NCBI GenBank assembly: GCA_937141405.1 | Contig: CAKZQQ010000005.1 | Coordinates: 620,001-684,000 of the forward strand | Direction: 5' to 3' | DNA from: an uncultured Campylobacterota bacterium | GTDB taxonomy: Bacteria > Campylobacterota > Campylobacteria > Campylobacterales > Sulfurovaceae | Length of the DNA: 64,000 bases | In this document: positions 54,745-63,113 of the stretch, piece by piece | Position numbering within the stretch: position 1 is the stretch's first letter | How the letters are laid out: every line of letters starts with the position of its first letter | Notes under the pieces: model-generated | Database searches by the model: none | Told to the model about the DNA's origin: nothing | What the model saw: the letters and a program-made list of their open reading frames with translations, nothing else | Program-made: the position numbers and the translations under genes

Positions 54745-55765
54745 ACTCTACCATCTCTCCCATATCGATCTCGATGGGTATGGATGTCAATACCTTACCT
54801 CGAAAAATTTTAATGATATTTCACTTTTTAATGCAAACTACGGACCGGAAGTGCAAGCAAGACTCAGTGAAATCGTTACGCTTATAAAGAGCTCAGATAT
54901 TACGGACAACCTCATCCTTGTTAGTGATCTTAATCTGACGCCAAAAGAGGCAAGATGGATAGAAAAAGAAGCAAAAAAAGTTGATGCGAAGTTGCTCCTT
55001 TTAGATCATCACATTACGGGTAAGAAAAGTGCCGAGGAGCATGAATGGTACAACCTCGATACTAACTATTGTGCAACAAAGTTGACCTATGAATGGCTTA
55101 AAAAAGAGTTTAGTTTTGATAAACAAAACAGGTTTCAAAAACTAGTAGAGAGTATCAATGCGGTAGATATGTGGCATAGCGATCATGAGTTTTTTGAATT
55201 TGGGAAAGTAATGATGAGTATGATCGCAGGCTCGAAAGAGATAGGCAGAATCATCTTCTCTCAAGAAGATTCAGAGCTAAAGCGCTATCTCATCGAGACA
55301 TCTTATAGATATATAGATCAAGAAGATAGTCATATCAAGCTCGATGATAATGCTTATAAGCTCAAAAAAGATTTTTTTCTTAGAGATCAAAATGACACCA
55401 AAGATAACCTTGTTGCAAAATATATAACTTCGCTTTTAGGGAACCAAAAAGAGCGTTTCACTATCCACTACAAAAACTATAAAGGAGTTCTAGGATACAA
55501 CATCGGCAACTCCTCAATCATCGGCAATAAATTTTTAGTAGAAAACAGTGATTATAACTTCTATATGGATATCAATTTTAGAGGGCACTTCTCGCTAAGA
55601 GGCAATGGAACACTTGATCTCTCCGAGGTCGCACAAAAGATAGGAAATGGTGGCGGTCACCCAAATGCAAGCGGTGGAAAAATAGAAAACTTCAAAGACT
55701 CATTTGTCTATAGTGATGTCAAAAAGTTCGTCCAAGAACACATCAATCAAAAAACTAAATCTTGA
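54737..55765 (+). CDS. DHH-family phosphoesterase
   Basis: The 342-residue Mn-dependent phosphoesterase has HIDLDGYGC (D11, D13), the DHH motif at 90-92 (LLLLDHHITG) and a C-terminal DHHA1 nucleic-acid/nucleotide-binding motif GNGGGHPNASGG. Relatives include oligoribonuclease NrnA and cyclic-dinucleotide hydrolases; which applies is unclear. It overlaps the regulator upstream and converges with recR, sharing 11 bp. Confidence 0.88.
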   Translation: MSKLYHLSHIDLDGYGCQYLTSKNFNDISLFNANYGPEVQARLSEIVTLIKSSDITDNLILVSDLNLTPKEARWIEKEAKKVDAKLLLLDHHITGKKSAEEHEWYNLDTNYCATKLTYEWLKKEFSFDKQNRFQKLVESINAVDMWHSDHEFFEFGKVMMSMIAGSKEIGRIIFSQEDSELKRYLIETSYRYIDQEDSHIKLDDNAYKLKKDFFLRDQNDTKDNLVAKYITSLLGNQKERFTIHYKNYKGVLGYNIGNSSIIGNKFLVENSDYNFYMDINFRGHFSLRGNGTLDLSEVAQKIGNGGGHPNASGGKIENFKDSFVYSDVKKFVQEHINQKTKS

Positions 55766-56324
55766 CTCTTGCTTTAAATGCTTGAGAAAGCGAGAGCATA
55801 TCTATATTTTCAAGATCAACTCCCATTGGAACTCCTTGAGCAATCTTGGTAAAATTGACATCGAAACCTTTTAGCTTATCTTCCACATAAAGAATCATTG
55901 TATCAGTTGCAATACTTGGAGGAAATGCAAAAATCAACTCCTCAACACCGTTTATGGCGTTGAATAGATGCTCCTCATCAAGATCCTCAATCTGTGAGAT
56001 AACATAATAGACGCCATTATACTCCCCACTATCTTCAATGCTTAGTATATCTTTTGGACTCTGCACAACACAAAGCATTGATTCATCTCGAGCAGGGTCT
56101 GAACATATATTGCAAAGCTCATTTTCACTCATATTGTGACACTTCTTGCATCTTCGTATCGAGCCTACGGTTGCCTCAAGCGCATGCGCTAACTTCATAG
56201 CACCAAAATTATCAACCATAGCTGCATGGTATGCCATTCTTATGGCTGATTTTTTACCTATAGAAGGAAATGCTTCAAAAGCTGAGACTAAATTTTCAAA
56301 TATCTCAAGCTTAGAGTTTTTCAT
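55755..56324 (-). CDS. recR: recombination protein RecR
   Basis: RecR loads RecA at gaps together with RecO(F). The 189-residue protein has an HhH near the start (AFEAFPSIGKKSAIRMAYHA), the zinc site CKKCHNMSENELCNIC and a Toprim domain (ESMLCVVQSPKDILSIEDSG ... GVPMG). Its start overlaps the Dabb gene end by 14 bp. Confidence 0.95.
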   Translation of the reverse strand: MKNSKLEIFENLVSAFEAFPSIGKKSAIRMAYHAAMVDNFGAMKLAHALEATVGSIRRCKKCHNMSENELCNICSDPARDESMLCVVQSPKDILSIEDSGEYNGVYYVISQIEDLDEEHLFNAINGVEELIFAFPPSIATDTMILYVEDKLKGFDVNFTKIAQGVPMGVDLENIDMLSLSQAFKARVKI

Positions 56325-56604
56325 AATCCACTACCTTAGTAAACTCTGCTGCTTGCTTGATGATGCTCACAACCTCTAAATGATCCGGATGATTTGCATA
56401 CAAAGCAAGATCCTCTTTGCTCTTAAAGTGAGTTATCAAACTCATATCCATCGCACGCTCTTCGTTGGAGAAATTAGCACCGACTTCTAAAAACTCTATC
56501 TCTTTTATCTTAGAAGGTAGCCCCTCGAGCATACTTTTTATCTTTAGGAGATTTGCATCTCTATTTTCATCTTTTAATTTTAAAAATACTATATGAACTA
56601 TCAC
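56311..56604 (-). CDS. Dabb (stress-responsive alpha-beta barrel) protein
   Basis: The 97-residue protein MIVHIVFLKLKDENRDANLL ... FLEVGANFSNEERAMDMSLI ... LALYANHPDHLEVVSIIKQA is a single Dabb domain, a dimeric ferredoxin-like fold of mostly unknown role. The HPDH motif and the initial V-H-I-V-F are typical. It is coupled to recR. Confidence 0.9.
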   Translation of the reverse strand: MIVHIVFLKLKDENRDANLLKIKSMLEGLPSKIKEIEFLEVGANFSNEERAMDMSLITHFKSKEDLALYANHPDHLEVVSIIKQAAEFTKVVDYEKL

Positions 56605-56634
56605 CGCTACTTCTTTTGTTCTTGCTGTTTTTTG

Positions 56635-56663
56635 TTGCCATTATAGCAAAATTATGTTAGAAT
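56635..56663 (+). promoter_or_regulatory. promoter of dnaJ
   Basis: TTGCCA (56635-56640), a 17-bp spacer and TAGAAT (56658-56663) lie about 45 bp upstream of the ATG. Another TATAAT occurs at 56673. Confidence 0.6.
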
Positions 56664-56708
56664 TCGCGAGAATATAATCCTTTAAAAGTAAAAATTGACG
56701 GAGTTGTT

Positions 56709-57827
56709 ATGCAAGAGATAGACTATTATGAGATACTTGAAGTAAGTAGAGATTCCAACGGTGCTGAGATAAAAAAATCTTACAGAAAGTTGGCACTCAA
56801 GTATCATCCTGATAGAAATCCGGACGATAAAGAGGCAGAAGATCGATTTAAGCTAGTCAATGAAGCCTATCAGGTGCTCAGTGATGATGAAAAAAGATCG
56901 ATTTATGATAGATATGGCAAGAGTGGTTTAGAGGGTCGAGGCATGGGCGGTTTTAATAGCGCAAACATGGATGACATCATGGATATCTTCAACTCAATGT
57001 TTGGTGGCGGCTTCGGAGGTGGTTTCAAAAAGAGAAATGATCCAAACCAAAAATATGCACTTGATTTCGAGATAGAGCTCCACCTCGAATTCCACGAAGC
57101 CATCTTTGGATGCACTAAAGAGATAGACATTGCCTATAAGATACCGTGCGACAGCTGTAAAGGAACCGGTGCAAAAGGTGGCGCTATGGAGACTTGTAGC
57201 ACCTGTAAAGGGCAAGGACAGGTCATTATGCGACAAGGCTTTATGACTTTCAGCCAAACATGTCCACACTGTCACGGCAAGGGACAGATCATCAAAGAGA
57301 AGTGTGAGAAGTGTAAAGGGCAAGGCTTCGAGATGAAAGAGGAGCAAGTTACTATAGATATTCCTGCCGGTGTTGATAGCGGTAATCGCCTCCGAATCAA
57401 AGAGCACGGCAATCAAGCAAAAGATGGGCAAAGGGGTGACCTCTATATCACTTTTTTAGTCAAAGAGGATGAGCACTTTATCAGACAAGGTAATGATGTC
57501 TATATAGAGGTTCCCGTATTTTTTACGCAAGCAATTTTAGGTGAGAGTATCACAATTCCCTCTTTAAGTGGTGAGCTTACGCTTGAGCTTAAAAAAGGCA
57601 CCAAGGATAAAGAGCAATTTGTTTTTAAAAATGAGGGTATCGCTGATGTCCATAGTGGACGCAAAGGCAGACTTATTGCACAAGTCAAGATGGTATTACC
57701 GACAAAGTTAAACGACGAACAAAAAGAACTTTTAGGAAAACTTCAAGAGAGTTTTGGAGTTGAGAGCACACCGCAAAAAAGTATATTTGAAGCGTGCTTT
57801 GATAGAGTTAAAAATTGGTTTGAGTAA
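56709..57827 (+). CDS. dnaJ: co-chaperone DnaJ
   Basis: The 372-residue type I Hsp40 has a J domain with HPD ([20 protein letters not shown]), a Gly-Phe linker, four zinc repeats CxxCxGxG ([32 protein letters not shown]) and the C-terminal substrate domains. It has its own promoter, away from grpE-dnaK. Confidence 0.97.
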   Translation: MQEIDYYEILEVSRDSNGAEIKKSYRKLALKYHPDRNPDDKEAEDRFKLVNEAYQVLSDDEKRSIYDRYGKSGLEGRGMGGFNSANMDDIMDIFNSMFGGGFGGGFKKRNDPNQKYALDFEIELHLEFHEAIFGCTKEIDIAYKIPCDSCKGTGAKGGAMETCSTCKGQGQVIMRQGFMTFSQTCPHCHGKGQIIKEKCEKCKGQGFEMKEEQVTIDIPAGVDSGNRLRIKEHGNQAKDGQRGDLYITFLVKEDEHFIRQGNDVYIEVPVFFTQAILGESITIPSLSGELTLELKKGTKDKEQFVFKNEGIADVHSGRKGRLIAQVKMVLPTKLNDEQKELLGKLQESFGVESTPQKSIFEACFDRVKNWFE

Positions 57828-57831
57828 TATA

Positions 57832-58260
57832 TTACTCTTGCATCTTGCTCTCTGCCCACGCTTTAATGAGCTGTTTTTCATCATAGCTCAATTGTGTACT
57901 TCTGTGAACAAGCGTGTATGAAGGTAGTGGCATGCGGATTACCGTCGCATCGATAATCTTCTCATATTTCTTTTGTTGTGTTGCTTCGTCGTAGGCATTG
58001 AACTCAGAAAAATTGAGTATCTTTCTTCCGCTTTTTATATGATCTCGCACATACCAAGATGTAGGCGCTACATATCCATACCATGGCAGGGAAACACTAT
58101 TTGAATGGCAGTCATAGCAGGATTTTTGCAAGATAGTAGCTATCTCTTTTGGCGCTTGTATCTCTAACTCCTTTGGAGTCTCTACCTGCTCTTGTATATC
58201 TACTTTTATAAACTGTATTGCTATAAGAAAGATGATGACTGAGAATATAAATTTTTTCAT
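57832..58260 (-). CDS. haem-binding-domain protein (CxxCH)
   Basis: The 142-residue protein begins at the ATG at 58260 with an AGGG site; the frame is open upstream. One N-terminal hydrophobic segment (MKKFIFSVIIFLIAIQFIKV) anchors or exports it. SCYDCHSNSVSLPWYGYVAP is the single c-type haem motif typical of the haem_bd family, followed by WYVRDHIKSGRKILNFSEF and a late MPLPSYTLVHRSTQLS. It is probably a periplasmic monohaem protein. Confidence 0.88.
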   Translation of the reverse strand: MKKFIFSVIIFLIAIQFIKVDIQEQVETPKELEIQAPKEIATILQKSCYDCHSNSVSLPWYGYVAPTSWYVRDHIKSGRKILNFSEFNAYDEATQQKKYEKIIDATVIRMPLPSYTLVHRSTQLSYDEKQLIKAWAESKMQE

Positions 58261-58396
58261 ATCACGCCCTGGGTTTTTATTTTGGAGGATTATAGCATAA
58301 CAAAAAATATATAACACTCCAAATACTTTTATAAATTTTTTAAAAACCAAATAGTAGTATAATAAGAGCTAGTACGATAGATTGGGGAGGAACTAA

Positions 58397-59038
58397 ATGA
58401 GTCATCACATGAAAAAATATTCATTAGCTGAAGAGATATCGCATGCCATTACACATGGAGTTGGTCTGCTTTTAAGTATTGCCGGACTTGCGATACTTAT
58501 CGGATTTGCTGCTGTGCATAACTCTGCACTTGCCATCACTTGCAGTGCCATCTTTGGTGCAACACTCATCATACTCTATGGGGCATCAACGCTCTACCAT
58601 GCTGTTACACATGAAAAAATCAAAAATATCTTTCAGCAATTTGATCATGCCTCCATCTACCTTTTGATTGCCGGTACCTACACACCTATCACGCTTGTTG
58701 CGCTTGGAGGGGTATGGGGATGGACGATATTTTCTATCATTTGGGGATGTGCACTTCTAGGCATCACGCTAGAACTTGCTTTTCCGGGTCGCTTTAAAAA
58801 GATTGCCATAGCACTCTATCTTCTGATGGGATGGATGATTGTCATAGCCATAAATCCTTTGATAGACAATATAGAAAACGGTGGTTTGTGGCTTCTGCTT
58901 GCCGGCGGGCTCTCTTATAGTGTGGGTGTTATTTTCTATCTTTGGAAATCTCTGCCTTTCAACCATGCCATTTGGCATCTCTTTGTTTTAGGAGGAAGTA
59001 TCACCCACTATCTTATGGTGCTTATCTATATTATCTAA
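58397..59038 (+). CDS. hemolysin III / PAQR-type membrane protein
   Basis: The 213-residue, seven-helix membrane protein has the family opening YSLAEEISHAITHGVGLLLS, a central FQQFDHASIYLLIAGTYTPI and a late PFNHAIWHLFVLGGSITHYL; the conserved Ser, Asp and His residues suggest a metal-dependent hydrolase site. The haemolysin name is historical. Confidence 0.9.
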   Translation: MSHHMKKYSLAEEISHAITHGVGLLLSIAGLAILIGFAAVHNSALAITCSAIFGATLIILYGASTLYHAVTHEKIKNIFQQFDHASIYLLIAGTYTPITLVALGGVWGWTIFSIIWGCALLGITLELAFPGRFKKIAIALYLLMGWMIVIAINPLIDNIENGGLWLLLAGGLSYSVGVIFYLWKSLPFNHAIWHLFVLGGSITHYLMVLIYII

Positions 59039-59043
59039 AGAAT

Positions 59044-59070
59044 ATACTCCTCTGATTTCTCAGGGAGTAT
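59044..59070. terminator. bidirectional hairpin between hemolysin-III gene and htpG
   Basis: ATACTCC-T-CTGA pairs with TCAG-GGAGTAT across a TTTC loop (11 bp with one bulge) in the 40-bp gap between the two convergent stops. Confidence 0.65.
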
Positions 59071-59078
59071 TAGAGAAA

Positions 59079-60935
59079 TTAAAGCGCTTTTGAAGTGATA
59101 TTGGCCACTCTTTTTGCAAAAAGAGACTTCTCGTCTATCTCTAAACCTTCAGCAATTTTTGCACTATCAAAAAGTACCCACGCTATATCTTCAAAGAGCG
59201 TATCGTCTTTTATGCCCACAAGTTTTTTAAGCATCTGATGCTCCGGATTCACCTCAAAAATAAGTGGAACATCAGGAACTTCTTGCCCCATCTGCTTGAA
59301 CATATGGGCCATACTTGCCATAGGATTTGAGCTATCTTTAAGCACGCACGCAGGACTATCAGTAAGTCTAGAAGAGACCTTCACCTCTTTGACGGCATCG
59401 CCCAGAACTCCCTTCATTTTCTCAAGAAGTGGCTTCATATCCTCTTCTATCTTTGCTTGCTCCTCTTTATCTTTTGTTGCCGGCGGCTCGATAGCTGATA
59501 TATCTTTCAAGCTCCACTCTTTATACTGCCCTATCATCGGAGTGACGATCTCATCGATCTCACCGTCATCCATGATAAGCACCTCAATGCCGGCACTCTT
59601 ATAGGCTTCAAGGAGCGGCGAGCGGCGAGCAATCTTCTCATCATCTGCGATAAGATAATAGATCTCTTTTTTCTCACTATTACCTCGTGAGATATAATCT
59701 TCCAAACTTACCATGCCCTCTTCATTTGAGCTTTTGTACCTAACGACATCAAGCAAGAGCTCTTTGTTCGTATGGTCGATATAGATACCCTCTTTGATGA
59801 CCTTGTTATATTCGCGCACAAAGATATCCATATCATCATTTTTGAGTTTTTTTATCGCTTGAAGTATCTTTTTGGTCGCGCCTTGTTTGATATTGGCTAA
59901 GATGCGATTTTCTTGGAGTATCTCACGACTAACATTAAGCGGAAGATCAGATGAGTCGATGACTCCTCTTATAAAGCGTAAATAGGGTGGGAGTAGATCT
60001 TTGCTCTCATCAGTAATAAAGACTCGCTTCACATAGAGCTTTACACCACTTTGCCAGTCGGCTCTATACATATCCATCGGTGCTTTTTTTGGTATATAAA
60101 AAAGTGTCGTGTACTCATTTGCCCCTTCGGCTTTATTGTGCAGATACGCTAGCGGTTCATCATCACCATGCGATAAACTTTTATAAAACTCTACATAATC
60201 CGCCTTTTTCAAGCTACTTTTCGGCAAGCTCCATAACGCCTTTGCGCTGTTTGCTTGCTCTTCTTTATCAACAATTTTTGGCTCTTTGCCTTCTTCTTGT
60301 GCCTCTTCTTCTTTATACTTAAGTGTGATGGGATAGGCTATATGGTTGGAGTATTTTTTGATGATCTCTTTGATTCGCCATGGGCTTACAAATTCGCTCT
60401 CTTCATCTTTGAGTTTTACATAAATCACTGTTCCGTGCGACTCCTTAGTGACATCTTTAATCTCATACTCACCGCTTCCATCACTACTAAATTTATAAGC
60501 TTTCTCCTCGCCACATTTTTTAGTAATAACATCTACACTTTTTGCCACCATAAAAACCGAATAAAATCCTACACCGAACTGACCGATAAGATTGCTATCT
60601 TTTTTTGCATCACCGCTCATATTCTCTATAAATGACTTTGTACCTGACTTAGCAATAGTCCCTATATTTTCCATGAGATCCTCTTTGCTCATCCCGATAC
60701 CGTTATCGATGATTGAGATAGAGTTGTCCTCTTTATCAAGTGAGATGGTTATCGCCCCACTCCACTTCTCTTTTTTAAACGCATCATCTGTAAGATGCAA
60801 GTAGTTAAACTTATCGATTGCATCACTTGCATTAGATATGAGCTCTCTTATAAATATCTCTTTATTGGAATACAAAGAGTTTGCCATCAATTGCAAGAGT
60901 TGCCCTATCTCACTTTGATATTGATATTTTGACAT
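59079..60935 (-). CDS. htpG: chaperone HtpG (Hsp90)
   Basis: The 618-residue protein is started at MSKYQYQSEIGQLLQLMANS with an AAGGAG site; the open frame upstream crosses the promoter. The GHKL ATP site is seen in FIRELISNASDAIDKFNYL, DNGIGMSKEDL and GQFGVGFYSVFMVA. The middle-domain RGVIDSSDLPLNVSREILQE is conserved. It lacks the eukaryotic charged linker. Confidence 0.97.
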   Translation of the reverse strand: MSKYQYQSEIGQLLQLMANSLYSNKEIFIRELISNASDAIDKFNYLHLTDDAFKKEKWSGAITISLDKEDNSISIIDNGIGMSKEDLMENIGTIAKSGTKSFIENMSGDAKKDSNLIGQFGVGFYSVFMVAKSVDVITKKCGEEKAYKFSSDGSGEYEIKDVTKESHGTVIYVKLKDEESEFVSPWRIKEIIKKYSNHIAYPITLKYKEEEAQEEGKEPKIVDKEEQANSAKALWSLPKSSLKKADYVEFYKSLSHGDDEPLAYLHNKAEGANEYTTLFYIPKKAPMDMYRADWQSGVKLYVKRVFITDESKDLLPPYLRFIRGVIDSSDLPLNVSREILQENRILANIKQGATKKILQAIKKLKNDDMDIFVREYNKVIKEGIYIDHTNKELLLDVVRYKSSNEEGMVSLEDYISRGNSEKKEIYYLIADDEKIARRSPLLEAYKSAGIEVLIMDDGEIDEIVTPMIGQYKEWSLKDISAIEPPATKDKEEQAKIEEDMKPLLEKMKGVLGDAVKEVKVSSRLTDSPACVLKDSSNPMASMAHMFKQMGQEVPDVPLIFEVNPEHQMLKKLVGIKDDTLFEDIAWVLFDSAKIAEGLEIDEKSLFAKRVANITSKAL

Positions 60936-60960
60936 TTTTGCTCCTTGAAATTTTTTGCTA

Positions 60961-60989
60961 ATTATACACAAACTCGACTCTTTTTTCAA
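60961..60989 (-). promoter_or_regulatory. promoter of htpG
   Basis: TTGAAA (60984-60989), a 17-bp spacer and TATAAT (60961-60966) on the minus strand, 26 bp before the chosen ATG. Confidence 0.75.
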
Positions 60990-61118
60990 GAACTTTAGTG
61001 AAAAATAATAATAATATTGAGCCAATATCGCTAAATGTTTATTTTTAAAATATAATTTATTTCGAAAATAGGAATTTTGATGCTATAATATATCCAAATA
61101 TCATCTCAAGGAGTCTCC

Positions 61119-61532
61119 ATGAAAACTAGTGCACGCAATCAACTCAAAGGAACAATCAAAAAAATTATTGAAGGTAAGGTAAGTGATGAAGTTGTCATCG
61201 ATGTTGCAGGCAATACTCTCAAAGCCGTTATTACAAGAGAATCAGTAAATGATATGGGGCTCGCTATAGGGCAAGAAGTCTATGCGATTATCAAAGCTTC
61301 ATTTGTTATGGTTGCCAAAGAGAAGCCGGGCAAAATTAGTACACGCAATGTGCTTGAAACCAAAGTAGATGATATCATAGATGGGATGGTCAATTGCGAA
61401 CTCAAACTCTCTATGGGCAGCGCTATACTCACTGCTATCATCACGGAAGAAGCCACAAAAGAACTTGAGATTAAAAAAGGTGATACGCTCTACGCACTTA
61501 TCAAAGCAAGCTCAATCATCCTCGCGCAATAA
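61119..61532 (+). CDS. tandem Mop (di-Mop) molybdate-binding protein
   Basis: The 137-residue protein consists of two Mop domains (about 3-68 and 72-137), each starting with the typical SARNQLKGTIKKI or STRNVLETKVDDI. Such molbindins store or buffer molybdate or tungstate in the cytosol, or form the effector part of ModE. There is no HTH, and no mod genes adjoin. TATAAT at 61084-61089 is a likely -10. Confidence 0.9.
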   Translation: MKTSARNQLKGTIKKIIEGKVSDEVVIDVAGNTLKAVITRESVNDMGLAIGQEVYAIIKASFVMVAKEKPGKISTRNVLETKVDDIIDGMVNCELKLSMGSAILTAIITEEATKELEIKKGDTLYALIKASSIILAQ

Positions 61533-61535
61533 TTT

Positions 61536-61562
61536 TATACCTCTTTAAAGAGGTATATTTTT
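61536..61562 (+). terminator. intrinsic terminator of the di-Mop gene
   Basis: The perfect palindrome TATACCTCTTTAAAGAGGTA(TA) at 61536-61557 is followed by T5. It overlaps the stop of the convergent GCAxxG gene, so it may act in both directions. Confidence 0.8.
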
Positions 61563-62024
61563 GCTCTCTTTATACTCTTCGATAATTTTAGCTGCAATTT
61601 CAGCTGCACCTTCAGTAAATTTTGCACATTTTATCTCGCGAAGATTGTCCCCCACAAATTGGCTCCTGCCCTCTTCGCTACAAAGATCATGACCTAAAAG
61701 CTCTGTGCAATTTATAGAACCGAATCTATCATGAAACTCCTCTGTAAGCTTTTGAACAGCCCTGTAGTTATCTTCGATTGATTCATCTACATCTTTACGA
61801 CCTAGCGCCATATTGATCCCCAATATAGCCCCCATATATGCTCCACAGGAACCGCATGTATGGCCCATACCACCGCAAAATCCTGTTGCGATACCGGGAA
61901 TAAATTCTGATTCGATATCATGATTGTAGGCTATTGCACTCAAAACGCTCTCGGCACAGTGAAAACCTGAGTCAAAATGTACCTTGGCATCATTTTTAGT
62001 TTTTTCTATTCTCTTCTTTTTCAT
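61545..62024 (-). CDS. C_GCAxxG_C_C-family redox protein
   Basis: The 159-residue protein, started at MKKKRIEKTK with a GGAG site, has the family Cys pattern: FHCAESVLSAI, TGFCGGMGHTCGSCGAYMGAI, then NCTELLGHDLC. The clustered cysteines suggest an Fe-S or other metal site; related proteins accompany reductases, and the function is unproven. No signal peptide is seen. Confidence 0.88.
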   Translation of the reverse strand: MKKKRIEKTKNDAKVHFDSGFHCAESVLSAIAYNHDIESEFIPGIATGFCGGMGHTCGSCGAYMGAILGINMALGRKDVDESIEDNYRAVQKLTEEFHDRFGSINCTELLGHDLCSEEGRSQFVGDNLREIKCAKFTEGAAEIAAKIIEEYKESKNIPL

Positions 62025-62126
62025 ACTTTCTCCAATGTATATATACAAATAAATATATCAATATCTTTCAATAACCTAAGCTCTATTTTTATTTTAGCAA
62101 AGTATCACAAAAATAGCAAAGGTGCT

Positions 62127-63113
62127 CTATAGGCTAAGTACCTTTTTGTAGTTACTATAGAGTGGATTATCTTTAGGGAAATACTCTAATATTGCGCCGA
62201 TATAACGATCAAAAGGGTTATTGATTTTCGAGAGTGAAAAACGCTTTTTATAAGGAAGATCATAAGAGTTCAATACCATAGTAAAAGGCACCGGAAAATC
62301 CGTAGCAAAAAGTAGTTTCTCGTGGATTTGATGTTGATGGCTCAAATGGCGAAGCACTTTAGCTCTCACGGGAGTAAGAAGTGCAGAGATATCTGCATAG
62401 AGATTATCATAATGCTGAAGCATCTCAATCAATTTAAAGTACTCACTATTGTAATGTTTTGGATGTGACAAAATCGCCTTGTGAATTTTGAGCGGGGAAT
62501 AGCTCAGTGCCATATGTGCGGCAATGACATTGACACCTATCTCTAAAGGCTGTTGTAGCATATCGATAGATTCGCAATGTTTGATAGAGTGCACACTACT
62601 TTCACTACCTATATGAATGATGAGTGGGATATTTTTTGCTTTGAGTTTCTCAAAATAGGCTCTATAGCGCTCTTCATTTGTGTCAACACCCCAATAGTTT
62701 TGTAAAAATTTTGCCCCTTTAAACCCTAGCTCATGATATCTATCTATCATATCAAGTGCATCGGGTCGCATAGGGTTGATAGAGAAAAACGGAATGATGA
62801 TATCCGGATGTGCCTGATAGACCCCTAACACATCCTCGTTAGTTGCACAAACAGTTTGATCTTTGTGGAGCACCCTCCCCTTATCATCAACACGAGCATC
62901 AACACCAAAGAGTACACTATGAGAGAGGTGCATAGAAGAGCGGATATTATGCGTGAGTGCATCAAGATAAGCCTGATAAGGTTCCAAAAAAAGTCTTTTG
63001 GTATCTATCCCCATTTTTTTACCGAGCACCCGAAGAGCAGCACGATCATAAAAACGGTTGAAACGCACTTCACTACTGAGTAGGTGAACATGCATATCAA
63101 CCGTTTGCATCAT
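62127..63113 (-). CDS. amidohydrolase-2-family metal-dependent hydrolase
   Basis: The 328-residue TIM-barrel hydrolase starts at ATGATG after AGGAG and opens MMQTVDMHVHLLS, giving the HxH metal motif. Later metal or catalytic segments are IPLIIHIGSESSVH, NVIAAHMAL and LLFATDFPVPF, the last with the catalytic Asp. The substrate is unknown; relatives include decarboxylases such as ACMSD. Its ATG lies inside the end of the acyl-activating gene (17-bp overlap). Confidence 0.85.
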   Translation of the reverse strand: MMQTVDMHVHLLSSEVRFNRFYDRAALRVLGKKMGIDTKRLFLEPYQAYLDALTHNIRSSMHLSHSVLFGVDARVDDKGRVLHKDQTVCATNEDVLGVYQAHPDIIIPFFSINPMRPDALDMIDRYHELGFKGAKFLQNYWGVDTNEERYRAYFEKLKAKNIPLIIHIGSESSVHSIKHCESIDMLQQPLEIGVNVIAAHMALSYSPLKIHKAILSHPKHYNSEYFKLIEMLQHYDNLYADISALLTPVRAKVLRHLSHQHQIHEKLLFATDFPVPFTMVLNSYDLPYKKRFSLSKINNPFDRYIGAILEYFPKDNPLYSNYKKVLSL

